Source of the DNA: Orthonyx spaldingii
Lineage: Eukaryota > Chordata > Aves > Passeriformes > Orthonychidae
Assembly (NCBI GenBank): GCA_013397795.1
Contig: VZTJ01005306.1
Span: 146,932 to 210,931, forward strand
Reading direction: 5' to 3'
Length of the DNA stretch: 64,000 bases
Position numbers and translations under genes: made by a program. The notes below the pieces were generated by a model. It saw only the letters and a program-made list of their open reading frames with translations. It was not told where the DNA came from and did not search any database. Positions 55,701-64,000 of the stretch are shown piece by piece. Positions within the stretch are counted from its first letter, which is position 1. Each line of letters opens with the position of its first letter.

Positions 55701-58700
55701 TGACACATTAATAATGAAATAAAATATGCTGCAGTATTTCAAACATATTGCAGCTGTTACAATAGCACTATTATCTAATACAGATATATTTACCAAATTC
55801 CACATTTTGTAGTACAAGCATTTTAAATCCAAATACTTCTTTTTATTTGATTATTCATTAACTGGTAATCTAATGAGTTTTCAAATGTAAAACTAATCAG
55901 TGGCATTAGAATTGCTTTTTATTTCAAGCAGTAGGATAATCCCTCAGCTGTAACTATGCTCTGTTGTCACTCCCCCTCACTTAACCAAGTATTCCCAGCC
56001 ACATAACAAGGTTCACACATCCTTACAAAGGGAAACCCTCTCTCTCCCAGACCAAAAGTAGATCTTTGGACTCTGGAAAGTTAAGGTTTCCAAACCATAG
56101 CAATGTTTTTAGCCTTTATAACTGAAGTATATTATTGTAAGGACTAAAATAAAACATTTAACTTGGCTGGATACCCCTGCAAAGCTTCAGTAATCAACAA
56201 TTCTTATGTTTTTATTGTCGTCCATAAACTTACTTTAACCTTGTACCGTATCAGTAACAATAGCTCAGTGAAGCTTCATAAGTTGTCATAAGAACATCTG
56301 CTTCTGCACTAACCCATTCAAAACCTGCTTTCTAATTTGAGAAAAATGATATTTGCACTGGGGAGGGGCTTTTTTTCTCCCTCCAAGTGTGCATATATAT
56401 AGTTTCGTAACTTGCTTCATTATGTAAAATGAAAAAAACTCTATTTGAAAACTGACTTAGAAATACATCTGCAATCATAGTCTGCGAACACACAACATTT
56501 TTCGTAATTGTAACACAGCACTATCAGGGAATGAACTGACAGATGGGGACTCCAATGCCTTTTGCAGAGTACACCGCAGACCTGAACATACTAATGGATT
56601 CATAAGATCTGGGAAGTGACATCTGTATTAAAAGAAATTATTATATTTAATACTGAAATTATCCATTTCATTTTTGTTTAATATTAACTCTCTACAGAAG
56701 TGCACATGAAATTTTAATTGTACTTACATTGCTAAAGCTGCTCATTATGCTTTAACATGGCTGTGTAAAGAAGCACCTTAAGTGGTTTGCTTCTCGTGTT
56801 TTGTGACATGATCTTAGTTGCAAATTTTCAAGTTACTTAGAGTTATTAATTAAATTCTATAGATAATATTGACTCATTTATGAAAGACAGTATTAGATGA
56901 TAATACAGGACTCAACAAAACCAAAAATTTTCTGTGCAAGAATAGCAATGGTCCATGACCCTGAGGTTAGCTCAGCTGGTCAGAGCATGGTGCCAACAAC
57001 ACCAAGGTTGTGGCTTCAATTCCCATACGGGCCATTCACTTAAGAGCTGAACTTGATCCTTGTGCATCCCTTCCAACTCAAGACTATTCTCTGATCTTAA
57101 AAACCTTAATTAGTTTTATGGTCTGAGCTTAAACTTTAAAAAAACTTAACCCATTCCCCTCTTCCCCTAAACACATTCCTCATCGTATGGTCAACCAACC
57201 TTTGTACGCAAGCAACAGCACAAGTAAACAATTCACGTGGATTAACCAGATTACAATTCATATACACATACACACACACACATGTGTGGAGAGATATATA
57301 TACACACATATACATACACACACACACATTAATTTTTCCCCAAAATCTCTGGACATATACTATGTGCCATTTTTAAATAACTGGAAAAAAAGAAACTCTT
57401 CTTACCTTTTCAGCTGTTAACTGCTTTGATGGTTTGTCTGATTCTCTCTCTCTTTTTTTCTCTTCTTTCTTTTTTTCTTTTTCCTTCTGCAAAAAGAAAA
57501 AGCATTTTGCTAGTACCCAATTTGCAAACATATTGAATGTCTACAGCCATATCGAATATAGAGATCTTCAGTTACTCCCTTTTAAATCACAGTTTATGGT
57601 TCTATCTGCTCTGCTTCCAGAAGTGACTCGTTTTGCTCAAATACTAATACTAAAAATACTGTGACTTTTAGATTCAATTCAAGAAATTCACTTTTTCACC
57701 TGCTCATCTGCTCTTCTGCTTAATAAGCAGAAGGAAAAAAGAACCAGTATTGCTTCTCCTAAGCTAAGCAGAGCTGAAGAGAAAAAAACATCTATCTCGG
57801 TTAACTCTGATAACCTGTGTCACTGAGGGTGGATGTTGGCTGCTTTGGCCAAAGAACCAGACTAGGGTAAATTGCATGCAGCTTTCTGCAGAAAGGTACT
57901 AATTTTTAAAAGCTCATCTAGTAGTCTTAAAAAATACTCCTGAACATAAAAAAGTTGCCTTGGACCATATGATAGACCAGCTGAGTCATGAGACATTACG
58001 TTATTCCAGAAAGTTAAAATATAAAGATCCCTTTACTTTGAATGCATCATAACCACATTATAGAAATTTCTTCACTTTGGTTTTTAATGAACGAATGTGC
58101 CAGAATTACTGACCTGTCTGACTGAAGCAAAGCATGAAATATTCCTTAAGGAATAACATGAAGAAAATACAGACTTTCTAGGCTAGCAACTGCTTTGACA
58201 AAGTGTTAGTCTGCCTCCATTTACCTTGTACAATTACAGCATAGGACTAGTGAGTATACTTGAACACTAAATGGATGAAACAAGGGTTTACCATCTGTAA
58301 TAAAGACAATGAAACAGTAACTCCAAAAAGTTCTTTCAGACATTAGACTTGTACCCCATTGTCCAAAGCTTCAAAACAGCCTTGTTTCAGAAAACACTAC
58401 TGTTTACAAGTTTCCCAATATTAGGAGGAAGGTTGAGAGTTTAGGTAACTGTCCATGCAGCTCCAGTATTAAAAATAGAACAATTTCTAGGTTACAGTTT
58501 GTGTCACTAAGGAATTTCTGTGGTTTTTTCTTTGTTTCTTTTTTAACATCCAGTATATATAATTTAAAAATTTTTATAACATGGCATTTACTTAATACAG
58601 TTCTAACACTCAGGTGAAGGGTTTTTTTGCTGGTGTGTTTGTTTGCAGTTTTTTTTTGGTTTTTGTGTTTTGTTTTGATGTTTGTTTGTTTGGATTTTTT

Positions 58701-61570
58701 TTGAGGTGACCGGGCACAGGAGGACCCAAGTAATACATTCTTCAAAACTTCCAATAATCCATTTTCACACCTTTCACCATATTTACCAGATGGATTGGGG
58801 CTACTCAAGTCCCAACTAAACCATGTGAATTATTTCATTGGGCATTAACCTGAACACTCAGTTCCTGGCAAATCAGACTATCACACCAAGCACCTGCTTA
58901 CAAGCAACAGAAAGCAATGACCACAGCCATGAAACCCCAACAGGGGAATTTGGAACATCTGTTTTGACGAAAAGAAACAGAGACCAGCTTGGATTTTACT
59001 GAACATTAGGAACACAAAAGTGAGCACAGCAGTCCAAACTATAGGCCTTGCCAATACTGCATCTCACCTGTGGCAGTGCAAGGTGTTCAAGAAATGTATG
59101 TATGACTGGGACAAGTATAGAGCAGTATTTTATTTTGAGGTCACATAATAACCTGAGACTTGCAGTCTGGTTGAACTAGGATTACAAATGCATAGCCATG
59201 CCTTTCAATGAAGCTTAGCCTTTCTTCCATTACTGTTTCACTGACCCTAGTACCAACCTGCATTCTAATATACACAGAAATTATACTGTCAGAGCAACAA
59301 CTTTTCTAAAAATTTTTCATTCTGTGTTCCCAATTCCCACTCCAACCTTCTCAAGTTGAATAATTTAAATAAATAAAATCTCTTCTCCCATGGAAACTTA
59401 GACAATTGCATCAAAAGAAGTGTGACCAGCAGGTCAAGGGAAATGATCCTCCTCCTCTACTCTACTCTCACAGACCCTTCTTGTGCGGTGGTGGGCCCCC
59501 AACGTCAGAAGGACACGGACCCGCTGCAGCCCAGAGAAGGGACACAAAGATGACTGGGGTCTGGAGCACCTCTCTGAAGAACTGAAGAAAATTGGCTGAG
59601 AAAATTGGGGTTGTCTGAGTCTGGAGAAGAAAGAAGACTCCGGGGACACTTTACAGGAGTTTTCCAGTACCTAAAGGGGGCTTCAGGAACAATGGATAAA
59701 GACTCTATTGAGATAGTGACAGGAGAAGGGGGAATGGCTTTAAACTGAAAGAGGGCAGGTTTAGATTAGATATTAGGAAGAAATTCTTTACTGTGAAGGT
59801 TGTGAGGCACTGGAACAGGTTGCACAGGGAGGCTGTGGATTCCACATCTGTGGAAGTGTTCAAGGCAAGGCTGGATGGGGCTTTGAGGAACTTGGTCTGG
59901 AGGAAGGTGTCCCTGTCCATAGCAGGGGGTTGGAACTACATCATCTTTAAGGCCCCTTCTGACTCAAACCATTCTATGACTCTACAGTTCTATGATTTGA
60001 TTCCTCTCCTCCTGGGAAAGGTTGTTGGAAGTGTCATGTAAGTACTCTTACTTTTCAATCACAGTACCTTAAATTTGCTTGAATATGTTTAAGTGGAAGC
60101 AGAGTTAAAGTTTTTGCATTTTTTCAGTATGTAGTGATTTCCAGTTTGACTTCAATGTTTTTTTAAAATATGTTTTGTTAAAGAAACCTCACTTCTGAAG
60201 TAACAAGTATCTGGAAACTTTTATTTTTCAAGACTTCAAGAACAAGGAGGGTTCATTTAATTTTCACTGTGGACTTGAAAACACAAAAGTTCTTCATCTT
60301 CATACTTCCTAATTTCAATATTCAAGCTTTCTGCCTCAGCTCCATTAGATAAAAATTAATTCAGACTAAATAAAAACATTTCTCAGATGTTGCATTCATG
60401 CCAGAACTTCAACTCAAGTGTTTCATTACTTGCAAAAGCATTCAAAAAGCACTATGAAGATAATAAAATTAAACTGACTTTATATTGGTCTTAAATTTTA
60501 AGCAAATACTATTTTTTTTTCCAAGTTTCATTTCTTACAACATGGCATACTAGTTACACAGAAGAACTTTCAAATGTGAATGCACCAACAGAGGTGGATA
60601 AGAAAGTAAATGCAAGTTTCATTCTTAGTGGCTGCCGCTATTCCTGGTACAACTTAAAATGCATGTCAAATTCAACAAGGCTTGTGGTCTTAGTCCATGA
60701 CACTGTCATTTAAATTTTAATTAATATTTAAATATAGCTGAACTAAAATAATTTATAACTTCTGTTCAAATTTTCTGTATTTAGAAGGAAAAAGCTTGAT
60801 TTATGTTCAGCTCATAAATTATTTAATATACTCTATAGTCTCAATGTAGAGTGAAGTATCCAAAAGAGCCTAACACTGGGCATTTGCATTCTAAAAAATG
60901 CATTTCATTATTGTTGCAAATTGTGGCATTTACTGAAAGCTGACATAAATGATGCCTCATCTACTACTTGCTTGGGTGTTATGTTTTTCAAAGACTCGTC
61001 TAAGCAGTACATGTAATGTTAGCACACACACATATCCCAGCTAGAAGAGATATTAAAACCAGTACGAGTCAAATTAATTCTGTATTTATTTCCAAGGAGA
61101 ATTAACTAAATGGCTGGAAAAATACTGATAATTTAGATTCTGAAACAAGCAGGTCATACAAAAAAAGATATCAAAAATTATTCCTGATGAGACACGACAT
61201 TATCACTCATGCCCATTAGCTGGGAATTAAGTGGGTTTTCCACAGTTTTGTGACACTAAACCAGAGGAGAATCAGAATTTTGACATACAACACCAAGAGG
61301 TAACAACCACACACGTACTTTGCCCTGCTCTTTTCATTTAGCTAGTCCAAGAAAAAAGGAGAGACATATTTCAAGTGTGTGAAGTATTAACAGCAATTCA
61401 AACTCTCAAGTTACCTCAGTGAAATTACTCTACAGAGATGTAAACATTTGTGCAAAGCAGTAACCTGATAAGAGTTACACCCAAAACCAATATACCTCTG
61501 CTTTGCTCTTCTCAGCAGCAGCTTGCAGAGAAGGAGAAGATGCCAAAGGCTGAGCAGCATCAGATGATAT
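13654..61570 (-). CDS. SMAP1: SMAP1, 3' part: small ArfGAP 1 (stromal membrane-associated protein 1)
   Basis: Seven coding exons on -, complement(join(13654..13788, 16108..16439, 17064..17232, 25707..25834, 36185..36269, 57406..57486, 61496..61570)), encode about 334 residues, the whole region after the N-terminal ArfGAP zinc-finger domain. Known role: SMAP1 is a GTPase-activating protein for Arf6 that binds clathrin and CALM and acts in clathrin-dependent endocytosis, for example of transferrin receptor. Counting from the first visible residue: Ser/Ala linker 1-25, Lys/Glu-rich charged segment 26-52, clathrin box LLGLD 77-81, acidic DLDIF 102-106 and DLDLF 140-144, Gly/Met/Pro-rich low-complexity tail about 180-300, and C-terminus STQLWK. 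All junctions are GT-AG and phase-consistent. The SMAP2 paralogue fits less well. The 467-residue human length, recalled from memory, leaves about 133 residues upstream, matching the missing ArfGAP domain. Confidence 0.95.
13789..13830 (-). promoter_or_regulatory. SMAP1: Unusual 3' splice site of the SMAP1 last exon: branch point plus (UG)n tract
   Basis: Read on -, a good branch-point match TGCTAAC (branch A at 13826, 38 nt from the exon) is followed by GTGTGTCTGTGTGTGTGTGT-type sequence at 13797-13817 and then GCTTTGCAG. A UG repeat takes the place of the pyrimidine tract. UG repeats are known binding sites for TDP-43 and CELF proteins; a regulatory effect here is an inference. Confidence 0.6.
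13797..13817. repeat. (CA)n microsatellite in the SMAP1 last acceptor
   Basis: Seven CA units, an interrupting G, then three AC units on +. Transcribed on - it reads as UG repeats ending 8 nt before the exon. Confidence 0.95.
16108..16439 (-). CDS. SMAP1: SMAP1 coding exon, Gly/Met/Pro-rich tail
   Basis: 332 nt, phase 1 to 0, acceptor GCTACAG, donor CTCAG|GTAAAG. After completing a Gly codon it encodes 110 residues rich in Met, Gly, Pro, Gln and Val. They begin MFMGSSSMPFTTQPSTHFQG, pass through a repetitive GMMGNMMGQSVPVMGQSTGM, and end QNQQAQWNLSQ. The tail is predicted disordered and low in complexity. It is the least conserved part compared with human. Confidence 0.95.
16440..17063 (-). 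other. SMAP1: SMAP1 intron, 624 bp
   Basis: Phase 1 GT-AG intron between two clustered exons; nothing else recognised in it. Confidence 0.92.
17064..17232 (-). CDS. SMAP1: SMAP1 coding exon with DLDLF motif
   Basis: 169 nt, phase 0 to 1, acceptor TTTATTTCCCAG, donor CCGG|GTAAAT. It encodes STSTKPAAATLSAAAGDLDL, then FTEQTTKSEESAKKQLSKDS, then ILSLYGTGTMQQQNAP plus the first base of a Gly codon. The block from GDLDLFTEQTTKSEE to SKDSILSLYGTGT is the most strongly conserved part of the SMAP1 C-terminal half. Confidence 0.95.
20576..21325 (-). mobile_element. CR1 LINE, 5'-truncated 3' end
   Basis: About 750 bp. Read on -, it contains GLFSREERRLWRHLIVTFQY and FRLDIRNKVFTVRVVRF, the conserved end of CR1 ORF2. 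It finishes with the CR1 3' terminus, which includes CCCTTCCAGCCCAAACC and TCTGTGATT. Confidence 0.88.
21784..21797. repeat. (CA)7 microsatellite
   Basis: Seven CA units in a SMAP1 intron. Confidence 0.9.
25707..25834 (-). CDS. SMAP1: SMAP1 coding exon with DLDIF acidic motif
   Basis: 128 nt, phase 1 to 0, acceptor TTTTTTTAG, donor CTCAG|GTAAAA. The first two bases complete the Asp of LLGLD. It then encodes GPAEASVTNGGTAAVTALND, DLDIFGPMISNPLPAAAVPP and AQ. Human SMAP1 is nearly identical through NDDLDIFGPMISNPLP (from memory). The acidic-aromatic DLDIF resembles endocytic adaptor-binding motifs; a binding role here is an inference. Confidence 0.93.
27062..27657 (+). mobile_element. Solo LTR of an avian endogenous retrovirus (ERVL-type family, tentative)
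   Basis: A 596 bp unit with TG...CA ends: it begins TGCCGGTTTTGGCTGGGATA and ends CCAACCATGACA. It contains a TATA box TATATAAA at 27337-27344. The sequence is one I recognise as a common LTR in songbird genomes. No internal retroviral coding region flanks it, so it is a solo LTR. No clear target-site duplication remains. The + orientation is opposite to SMAP1 transcription. Confidence 0.75.
27351..27371. repeat. Short GGA/GAA tract
   Basis: AG-rich trinucleotide run inside the 27.1 kb LTR, just after its TATA box. Confidence 0.8.
30880..31685 (+). mobile_element. CR1 LINE, 5'-truncated 3' end
   Basis: About 800 bp. It starts in the CR1 segment CATGAGGTTCAACAAGGCC. It carries broken ORF2 pieces (SVASRSREGILLLYSTLVRP, then GLFSLEKRGLQGDLIVAFQY, then FRLDIRKKFFTM). 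It ends GGTCCCTTCCAACCCAAAC, ATTCTGTGATTCTA. This is the longest and best-preserved CR1 in the window. Confidence 0.9.
33530..34106 (+). mobile_element. CR1 LINE, 5'-truncated 3' end
   Basis: Carries PRLHLESVSSSGP, HRLERVQRKGMKMAKGLQDL and GLFSLEKGRLRKTLIPLCQY with frame breaks, then NIRKKFFAMTSV. It ends GAGGTCCCTTCCAACC followed by TGTTCTATGGTTCTATTGATG. More diverged than the 30.9 kb copy, with an internal deletion relative to it. Confidence 0.85.
34131..34491 (-). mobile_element. Possible solo LTR, family unknown
   Basis: Immediately after a CR1 end. Read on -, it starts TGTTACACAG and ends GTGTTCA (a TGT...CA-type pair). It carries a TATAAG motif and, further on, an ATTAAA followed by CTGAGGTAAATGACCC, as in an LTR with promoter then poly(A) signal. 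A CT-rich tract is at 34241-34274. No matching flanking duplication was found. Confidence 0.35.
34241..34274. repeat. CT-rich low-complexity tract
   Basis: Run of TCTTC-type units within the possible LTR at 34.1 kb. Confidence 0.8.
36185..36269 (-). CDS. SMAP1: SMAP1 coding exon carrying most of the clathrin box
   Basis: 85 nt ending in phase 1 (CTTG|GTAAGC). It encodes SQKKEDQQSEAKASPKKSSE PTIDLLGL plus the first base of an Asp codon. LLGL-D is the clathrin-binding box of the SMAP family, completed by the next exon 10 kb away. Two acceptors 6 nt apart are possible: ACAAG (exon starts at 36269, adds Ser-Gln) and CACAG (exon starts at 36263). I chose the upstream one because it directly follows the pyrimidine tract and its SQKK aligns with human LQKK. 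The second choice is equally in frame. Confidence 0.88.
38787..38832 (+). mobile_element. Possible CR1-type 3' tail remnant
   Basis: GAGGTCTCTTCCAGCCC followed by ATATAATTCTAGC resembles the terminal bases of CR1. Too short to be certain and nothing upstream supports it. Confidence 0.35.
40290..40500 (+). mobile_element. CR1 internal fragment, reverse transcriptase region
   Basis: The + strand reads RHMKDRNVNGRNQHGFIKRK SCLTKPTTF and then, after frame breaks, GGALQCLLYFNKVF. This matches the CR1 RT segment with a QHGFxxGKSCLTN core and the following LDFSKAF block. There is no CR1 3' tail, so it is an isolated internal piece of an old copy. Confidence 0.65.
41972..42091 (+). mobile_element. 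5' fragment of the same LTR family
   Basis: TCTGGCTGGGATAGAGTTCA, then TTTGGATTTGTGGCTACAAC and TTGCTGAGCAGTG align in order with the first 120 or so bases of the 27.1 kb LTR. It is more diverged and stops abruptly, so it is a truncated older copy. Confidence 0.75.
46880..47450 (-). mobile_element. Possible degraded LTR or other element
   Basis: A C-rich island in an AT-rich intron. Read on -, it has a TATA-like ATAAAAGGGGGCAG near 47193-47206, and its + strand pyrimidine-rich sequence resembles avian ERV LTRs. Termini and family were not established. The open frame at 46917-47276 inside it has no recognisable protein family. Confidence 0.3.
48695..48830 (-). mobile_element. Possible LTR fragment
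   Basis: Read on -, TATAAAATTGGTACC is followed about 80 nt later by CCAAATAAACCTGTCCTGCC. That spacing of TATA box and poly(A) signal is typical of a retroviral LTR. Ends not defined. Confidence 0.3.
49351..49368. repeat. (CTT)6 microsatellite
   Basis: Six perfect CTT units. Confidence 0.95.
56957..57100 (+). mobile_element. tRNA-Ile-derived SINE with CR1-type tail (TguSINE1-like)
   Basis: The head is a tRNA-like sequence with a perfect A box (TAGCTCAGCTGG, 56968-56979), a fully paired anticodon stem TGGTG/CACCA around the loop CCAACAA (56993-56999), a B box with one mismatch (57012-57023) and ACGGGCC in place of the acceptor 3' strand. It is followed by a CR1-like 3' end (CTTGATCCTTGTGCATCCC, TTCCAACTCA, TTCTCTGAT). 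Such a chimera, mobilised by CR1 machinery, is known from zebra finch. Anticodon position and acceptor stem have drifted from tRNA-Ile, so it is not a working tRNA gene. Confidence 0.8.
57260..57328. repeat. Compound TA/CA microsatellite downstream of the SMAP1 cassette exon
   Basis: Alternating TACACA, (CA)n, ATATATA and again (CA)n on +. In the SMAP1 pre-mRNA it forms two UG-repeat blocks roughly 80 to 145 nt past the donor of the 57406-57486 exon. Confidence 0.93.
57406..57486 (-). CDS. SMAP1: SMAP1 cassette-type exon, 27 codons, Lys/Glu-rich
   Basis: 81 nt, phase 0 at both ends, acceptor TTTTTGCAG, donor AAAAG|GTAAGA. It encodes KEKEKKKEEKKRERESDKPS KQLTAEK, a highly charged, probably helical segment. 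Skipping it keeps the frame. Human SMAP1 has isoforms of 467 and 440 residues, a difference of exactly 27, and the corresponding human segment is 27 residues long (from memory). This is therefore likely the alternatively used exon. Its 5' two thirds is an almost pure purine run on the coding strand. Confidence 0.92.
58619..58701. repeat. T/G-rich low-complexity stretch
   Basis: Runs of T broken by single G on +. It gives a spurious Lys/Thr/Gln-rich open frame on -. Confidence 0.85.
59408..59998 (+). mobile_element. CR1 LINE, 5'-truncated 3' end
   Basis: Begins in the TSRSREMILLLYSTL region of ORF2. It continues to FRLDIRKKFFTVKVVRHWNR and the SVEVFKARLDGALRNLVW segment. It ends with GGCCCCTTCTGACTCAAACC and TCTATGACTCTACAGTTC. 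Confidence 0.88.
61496..61570 (-). CDS. SMAP1: SMAP1 coding exon (probably exon 5), linker after the ArfGAP domain
   Basis: 75 nt, 25 codons, phase 0 at both ends. The acceptor is TTTTGTACAG and the donor AGAG|GTATAT. It encodes ISSDAAQPLASSPSLQAAAE KSKAE, which matches the human segment that follows the ArfGAP domain (ISSSDAPLQPLVSSPSLQAA, from memory). The exon carrying the end of the ArfGAP domain must lie beyond 64000. Confidence 0.9.
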
Positions 61571-64000
61571 CTGTACAAAACAGAGGAAAGAAATGAGAAA
61601 GAAAATAAGCAAGAACAGCTGGAAAGGGAGGCAGCGGAGGCTGCTCAGAGACATGATTTTTATTCCTTTCTTTTTCAATAATCTTGGTGGTAGTGGTTAC
61701 ACAGCATAGAAGAAACATAAAGAGGAGACAAAGTTGTTTGGTTTTTTTCTGGGTACAATATTAAAAGGAAATGTTTCAGGTAGGAAAGTGTGACTTATAA
61801 TGAAACTCACTAGAACAGAATATAAGAAAATGAACCTGGATAAGATCATATCAAAGGCCTAAGAAAAATAATTAGGTTTCATCCATTGTTCAATTTTTAT
61901 CCAGTGTAACTACTGAAATATTAATGTCCTGAAGCATGAAGGCAGACTGTCCCACAGGAGGGGGAGAGAAGAGTGCCTTTGTTCTTGTTCACTGTAACAG
62001 AATATTTTTATTAACAGGAATGCAAAATAACTCTGAAAGTTATACATTAATTAAAGTTCTAATTAACTCTTCTCTAAGAGCACTCCAAGTACATAAGGAG
62101 CTTAGGGTTAACATAAAGCCACATCTTAGCAGCAGGTTGAAGGATCTCCCAGACAAGTGACCCTCTTTTCTTGGAATTGGTACGTAAAATTGCTATTAAC
62201 ACCACTAGACTTCCAGAATTATCCAAAAGGTGTGAGTTATATATGCAACAGTTTGCTCAGAAAAATAGGATTTCTCTGAAGGAGTTTTCATATATCTTCC
62301 TATCCAATTTTTTTATGCATAGCTGATGACTTTAATGGAAACATTATCTTTCTATTCCCCTTATTATAAAAATGCAAATGAAATACATTTTCCAAATACG
62401 TAGAAGATCTTCAGAGCTATAAAGCTGATACTTCTACACTGTTTTGTATCACCTCTATTATCTAGAAGGAAAATTTAGAAATAAATGAAGCTATAACAGA
62501 GTAGGTCATTCTGTTGGACCAAAACAAGCAATTTTAATGACATGTTTTCACTTAGTTTAAAAAAAGTAGCTTGCACTAAATAGAAACTGAAAGCTGATAA
62601 AAACCCCCACCATATCTCGTGTCTAAATAACCCATATTTCTTACAGAAAATCCTACCAGTTTCCTTACTTATACAGCTGGAATATTCATAGAATTTATAT
62701 ATTTAGTATTTTTACAAAGTCAGAAACTATGCCTATGCTGGAATATGGTGTAGAGCTGCAGGAAAGATATTTATAAGGTTTAATTTTAAAACCAAATTTT
62801 ACCTGCAGGAATATGAAACAGAATTCTCATTTCTAAATCTACTGGTTTAAAATCCTCGGGTTATTAGCAGAGTTATGGATACACCTCCTGTAATGATGCA
62901 GTTTCTCAAACAGTGGCATTCTGTTGCTATAGAAACATTGGCATCCTGTTTATTCAAACTGCTCCACATCATAATAAAACAATGTTGGAAAAATGATTAG
63001 GTAACTACACAATACACTGAACGATGAACTCTAACATCATGCTCCTTACTGAGTTTTCAATTAGATAAAAATGTGTAAAATTCTGACAATTAATCATCTT
63101 AGGTATTCTAACAAGTTGCTAGAGATACAGTGGGATTTTTTGTTTTGGGCTTGGAGTTTTTTCATTCTTTTGTATACTTCAGATTTTACAAGAATTTAAG
63201 CTTGATAACTCTCACAGGTGAACAGCAGGTAACAGCTACTCACCACACAGAACTAGGAAAGCAGAACTTCATTTGGGGGTTAGGGGGGAAAATCAGCACT
63301 ATACATGTTTGTCAATTTCCATCCTCTCATAATAGTTCTCAATCTTCAAATCCTCTTCATAAATTAAAGGATTATCTAACCTAGAAGAAGGCAATCCCAT
63401 GAAGGCCTGAAAGCAATTATTATAGTGTTGCCAATCAAGTAATGGAATCATAGAACCAATGAAGAGGCGTCATGCAAGCTATAAGCAGGAGACAGAGTAA
63501 AAAGAAGTCGGTGTCTAGGCTGGGATATGGAACAGGATATACAAGTTCAGAAATGGCCAAGCATACTGTTTAAAGACAACCAGCAGGACTACAACCACTT
63601 CAGGCAAAAAAGAGCACTTGAAAGCACACTTCACACATGAAAATATTCAACTAAGCAAGAGAACAAAAGACATATGACTGAAGCTAATCTTTAAGAGAAA
63701 ACACATTACCATGTAGAAAGAACAGATTAAGTTTATATAATGAAAGCAACAGTACAAGGTTGAGCTGCTAAACAGCTTTATCATCACTGTATCATGTTAA
63801 ATTTTTTATTTACCAGGCTGCAGCAGATAAGGAAAGCTGAATGAAAAATTCGAATCACTGAGCGGCTAGACAAAGCTAAACATGTAAATGTTGTCTACCT
63901 AGAATTTTGTAAAGACTTTGATATCACTTCCCAGAGCATTATCCTGCAGGAACTTGCTGCTCATGGCTAAGACGGGTGCACTATCCTCGGAGTACACACT
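61571..64000 (-). other. SMAP1: SMAP1 intron (partial), reaching the window end
   Basis: Intron upstream of the 61496-61570 exon; the next SMAP1 exon is not visible. It is empty apart from a CR1 reverse transcriptase fragment in the last 190 bases. Confidence 0.8.
63815..64000 (+). mobile_element. CR1 internal fragment, reverse transcriptase region, cut by window end
   Basis: Contains a translation close to VNVVYLEFCKDFDITSQSII followed by LQELAAHG and, after a stop codon, DGCTILGVHT. This fits the CR1 RT block around LDFSKAFDTVSHxILxxKL. It probably continues past 64000. Confidence 0.65.

Larger units (their letters stand above)
36270..57405 (-). other. SMAP1: SMAP1 intron, 21.1 kb
   Basis: The largest intron, phase 0. 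It carries only fragmentary elements: a possible CR1 tail near 38787-38832, a CR1 reverse transcriptase fragment at about 40290-40500, an LTR fragment at 41972-42091, two doubtful LTRs (about 46880-47450 and 48695-48830), a (CTT)6 tract at 49351-49368, a tRNA-derived SINE (56957-57100) and a CA/TA tract at 57260-57328. Long stretches, notably 36.3-38.7 and 49.4-56.9 kb, hold nothing I recognise. Confidence 0.85.
57487..61495 (-). other. SMAP1: SMAP1 intron, 4.0 kb
   Basis: Phase 0 intron containing a T/G-rich low-complexity stretch at 58619-58701 and a + strand CR1 copy at about 59408-59998. Confidence 0.88.

Noticed and set aside
56962..57030. Functional tRNA gene
   Set aside because: A and B boxes are good, but the acceptor stem does not pair and a CR1-type tail follows, so it is a SINE.
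58404..58808. 134-codon - strand Lys/Thr-rich frame
   Set aside because: Produced by a T/G-rich low-complexity stretch.
1..64000. CRISPR arrays, operons, phage or plasmid features
   Set aside because: No direct-repeat and spacer arrays or compact coding layout; spliced vertebrate genes and avian retroelements explain the window.

Overview
This is a vertebrate nuclear window, most likely from a bird and probably a songbird (passerine). It is AT-rich and intron-dominated, with CR1 LINE 3' ends in both orientations, avian ERV-type LTRs, and a short element with a tRNA-Ile-like head and a CR1-type tail. That last composition is known from the zebra finch element TguSINE1. There are no bacterial or viral genes, operons or CRISPR arrays.

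Two protein-coding genes lie tail to tail. On the + strand are the last three coding exons of B3GAT2 (5397-5541, 12023-12171, 12251-12337), which encode the C-terminal 126 residues of the HNK-1 glucuronyltransferase GlcAT-S. On the - strand are seven coding exons of SMAP1, read from 61570 down to 13654. They encode about 334 residues downstream of the ArfGAP domain of this clathrin-associated Arf6 GAP. Every splice junction listed joins in frame. The two stop codons are 1.3 kb apart, and candidate poly(A) signals suggest both transcripts end near 12.8 kb. The same neighbours occur at human 6q13, so this is conserved synteny.

Layout: 1-5396 is a B3GAT2 intron; 5397-12337 holds B3GAT2 exons, with introns of 6.5 kb and 79 bp; 12338-13653 is the two 3' UTRs; 13654-17232 holds three clustered SMAP1 exons; 17233-61495 holds three exons separated by introns of 8.5, 10.3, 21.1 and 4.0 kb, where most repeats sit; 61496-61570 is one more exon; 61571-64000 is the start of a further intron ending in a CR1 fragment. 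The 5' exons of both genes lie outside the window.

The two proteins have unrelated jobs: Golgi glycan capping and endocytic Arf6/clathrin traffic. I found no undescribed system. The points most worth following up concern splicing of SMAP1: a (UG)n tract in place of a pyrimidine tract at the last acceptor, UG tracts just downstream of a 27-codon cassette-type exon, and a tandem in-frame acceptor 6 nt apart.
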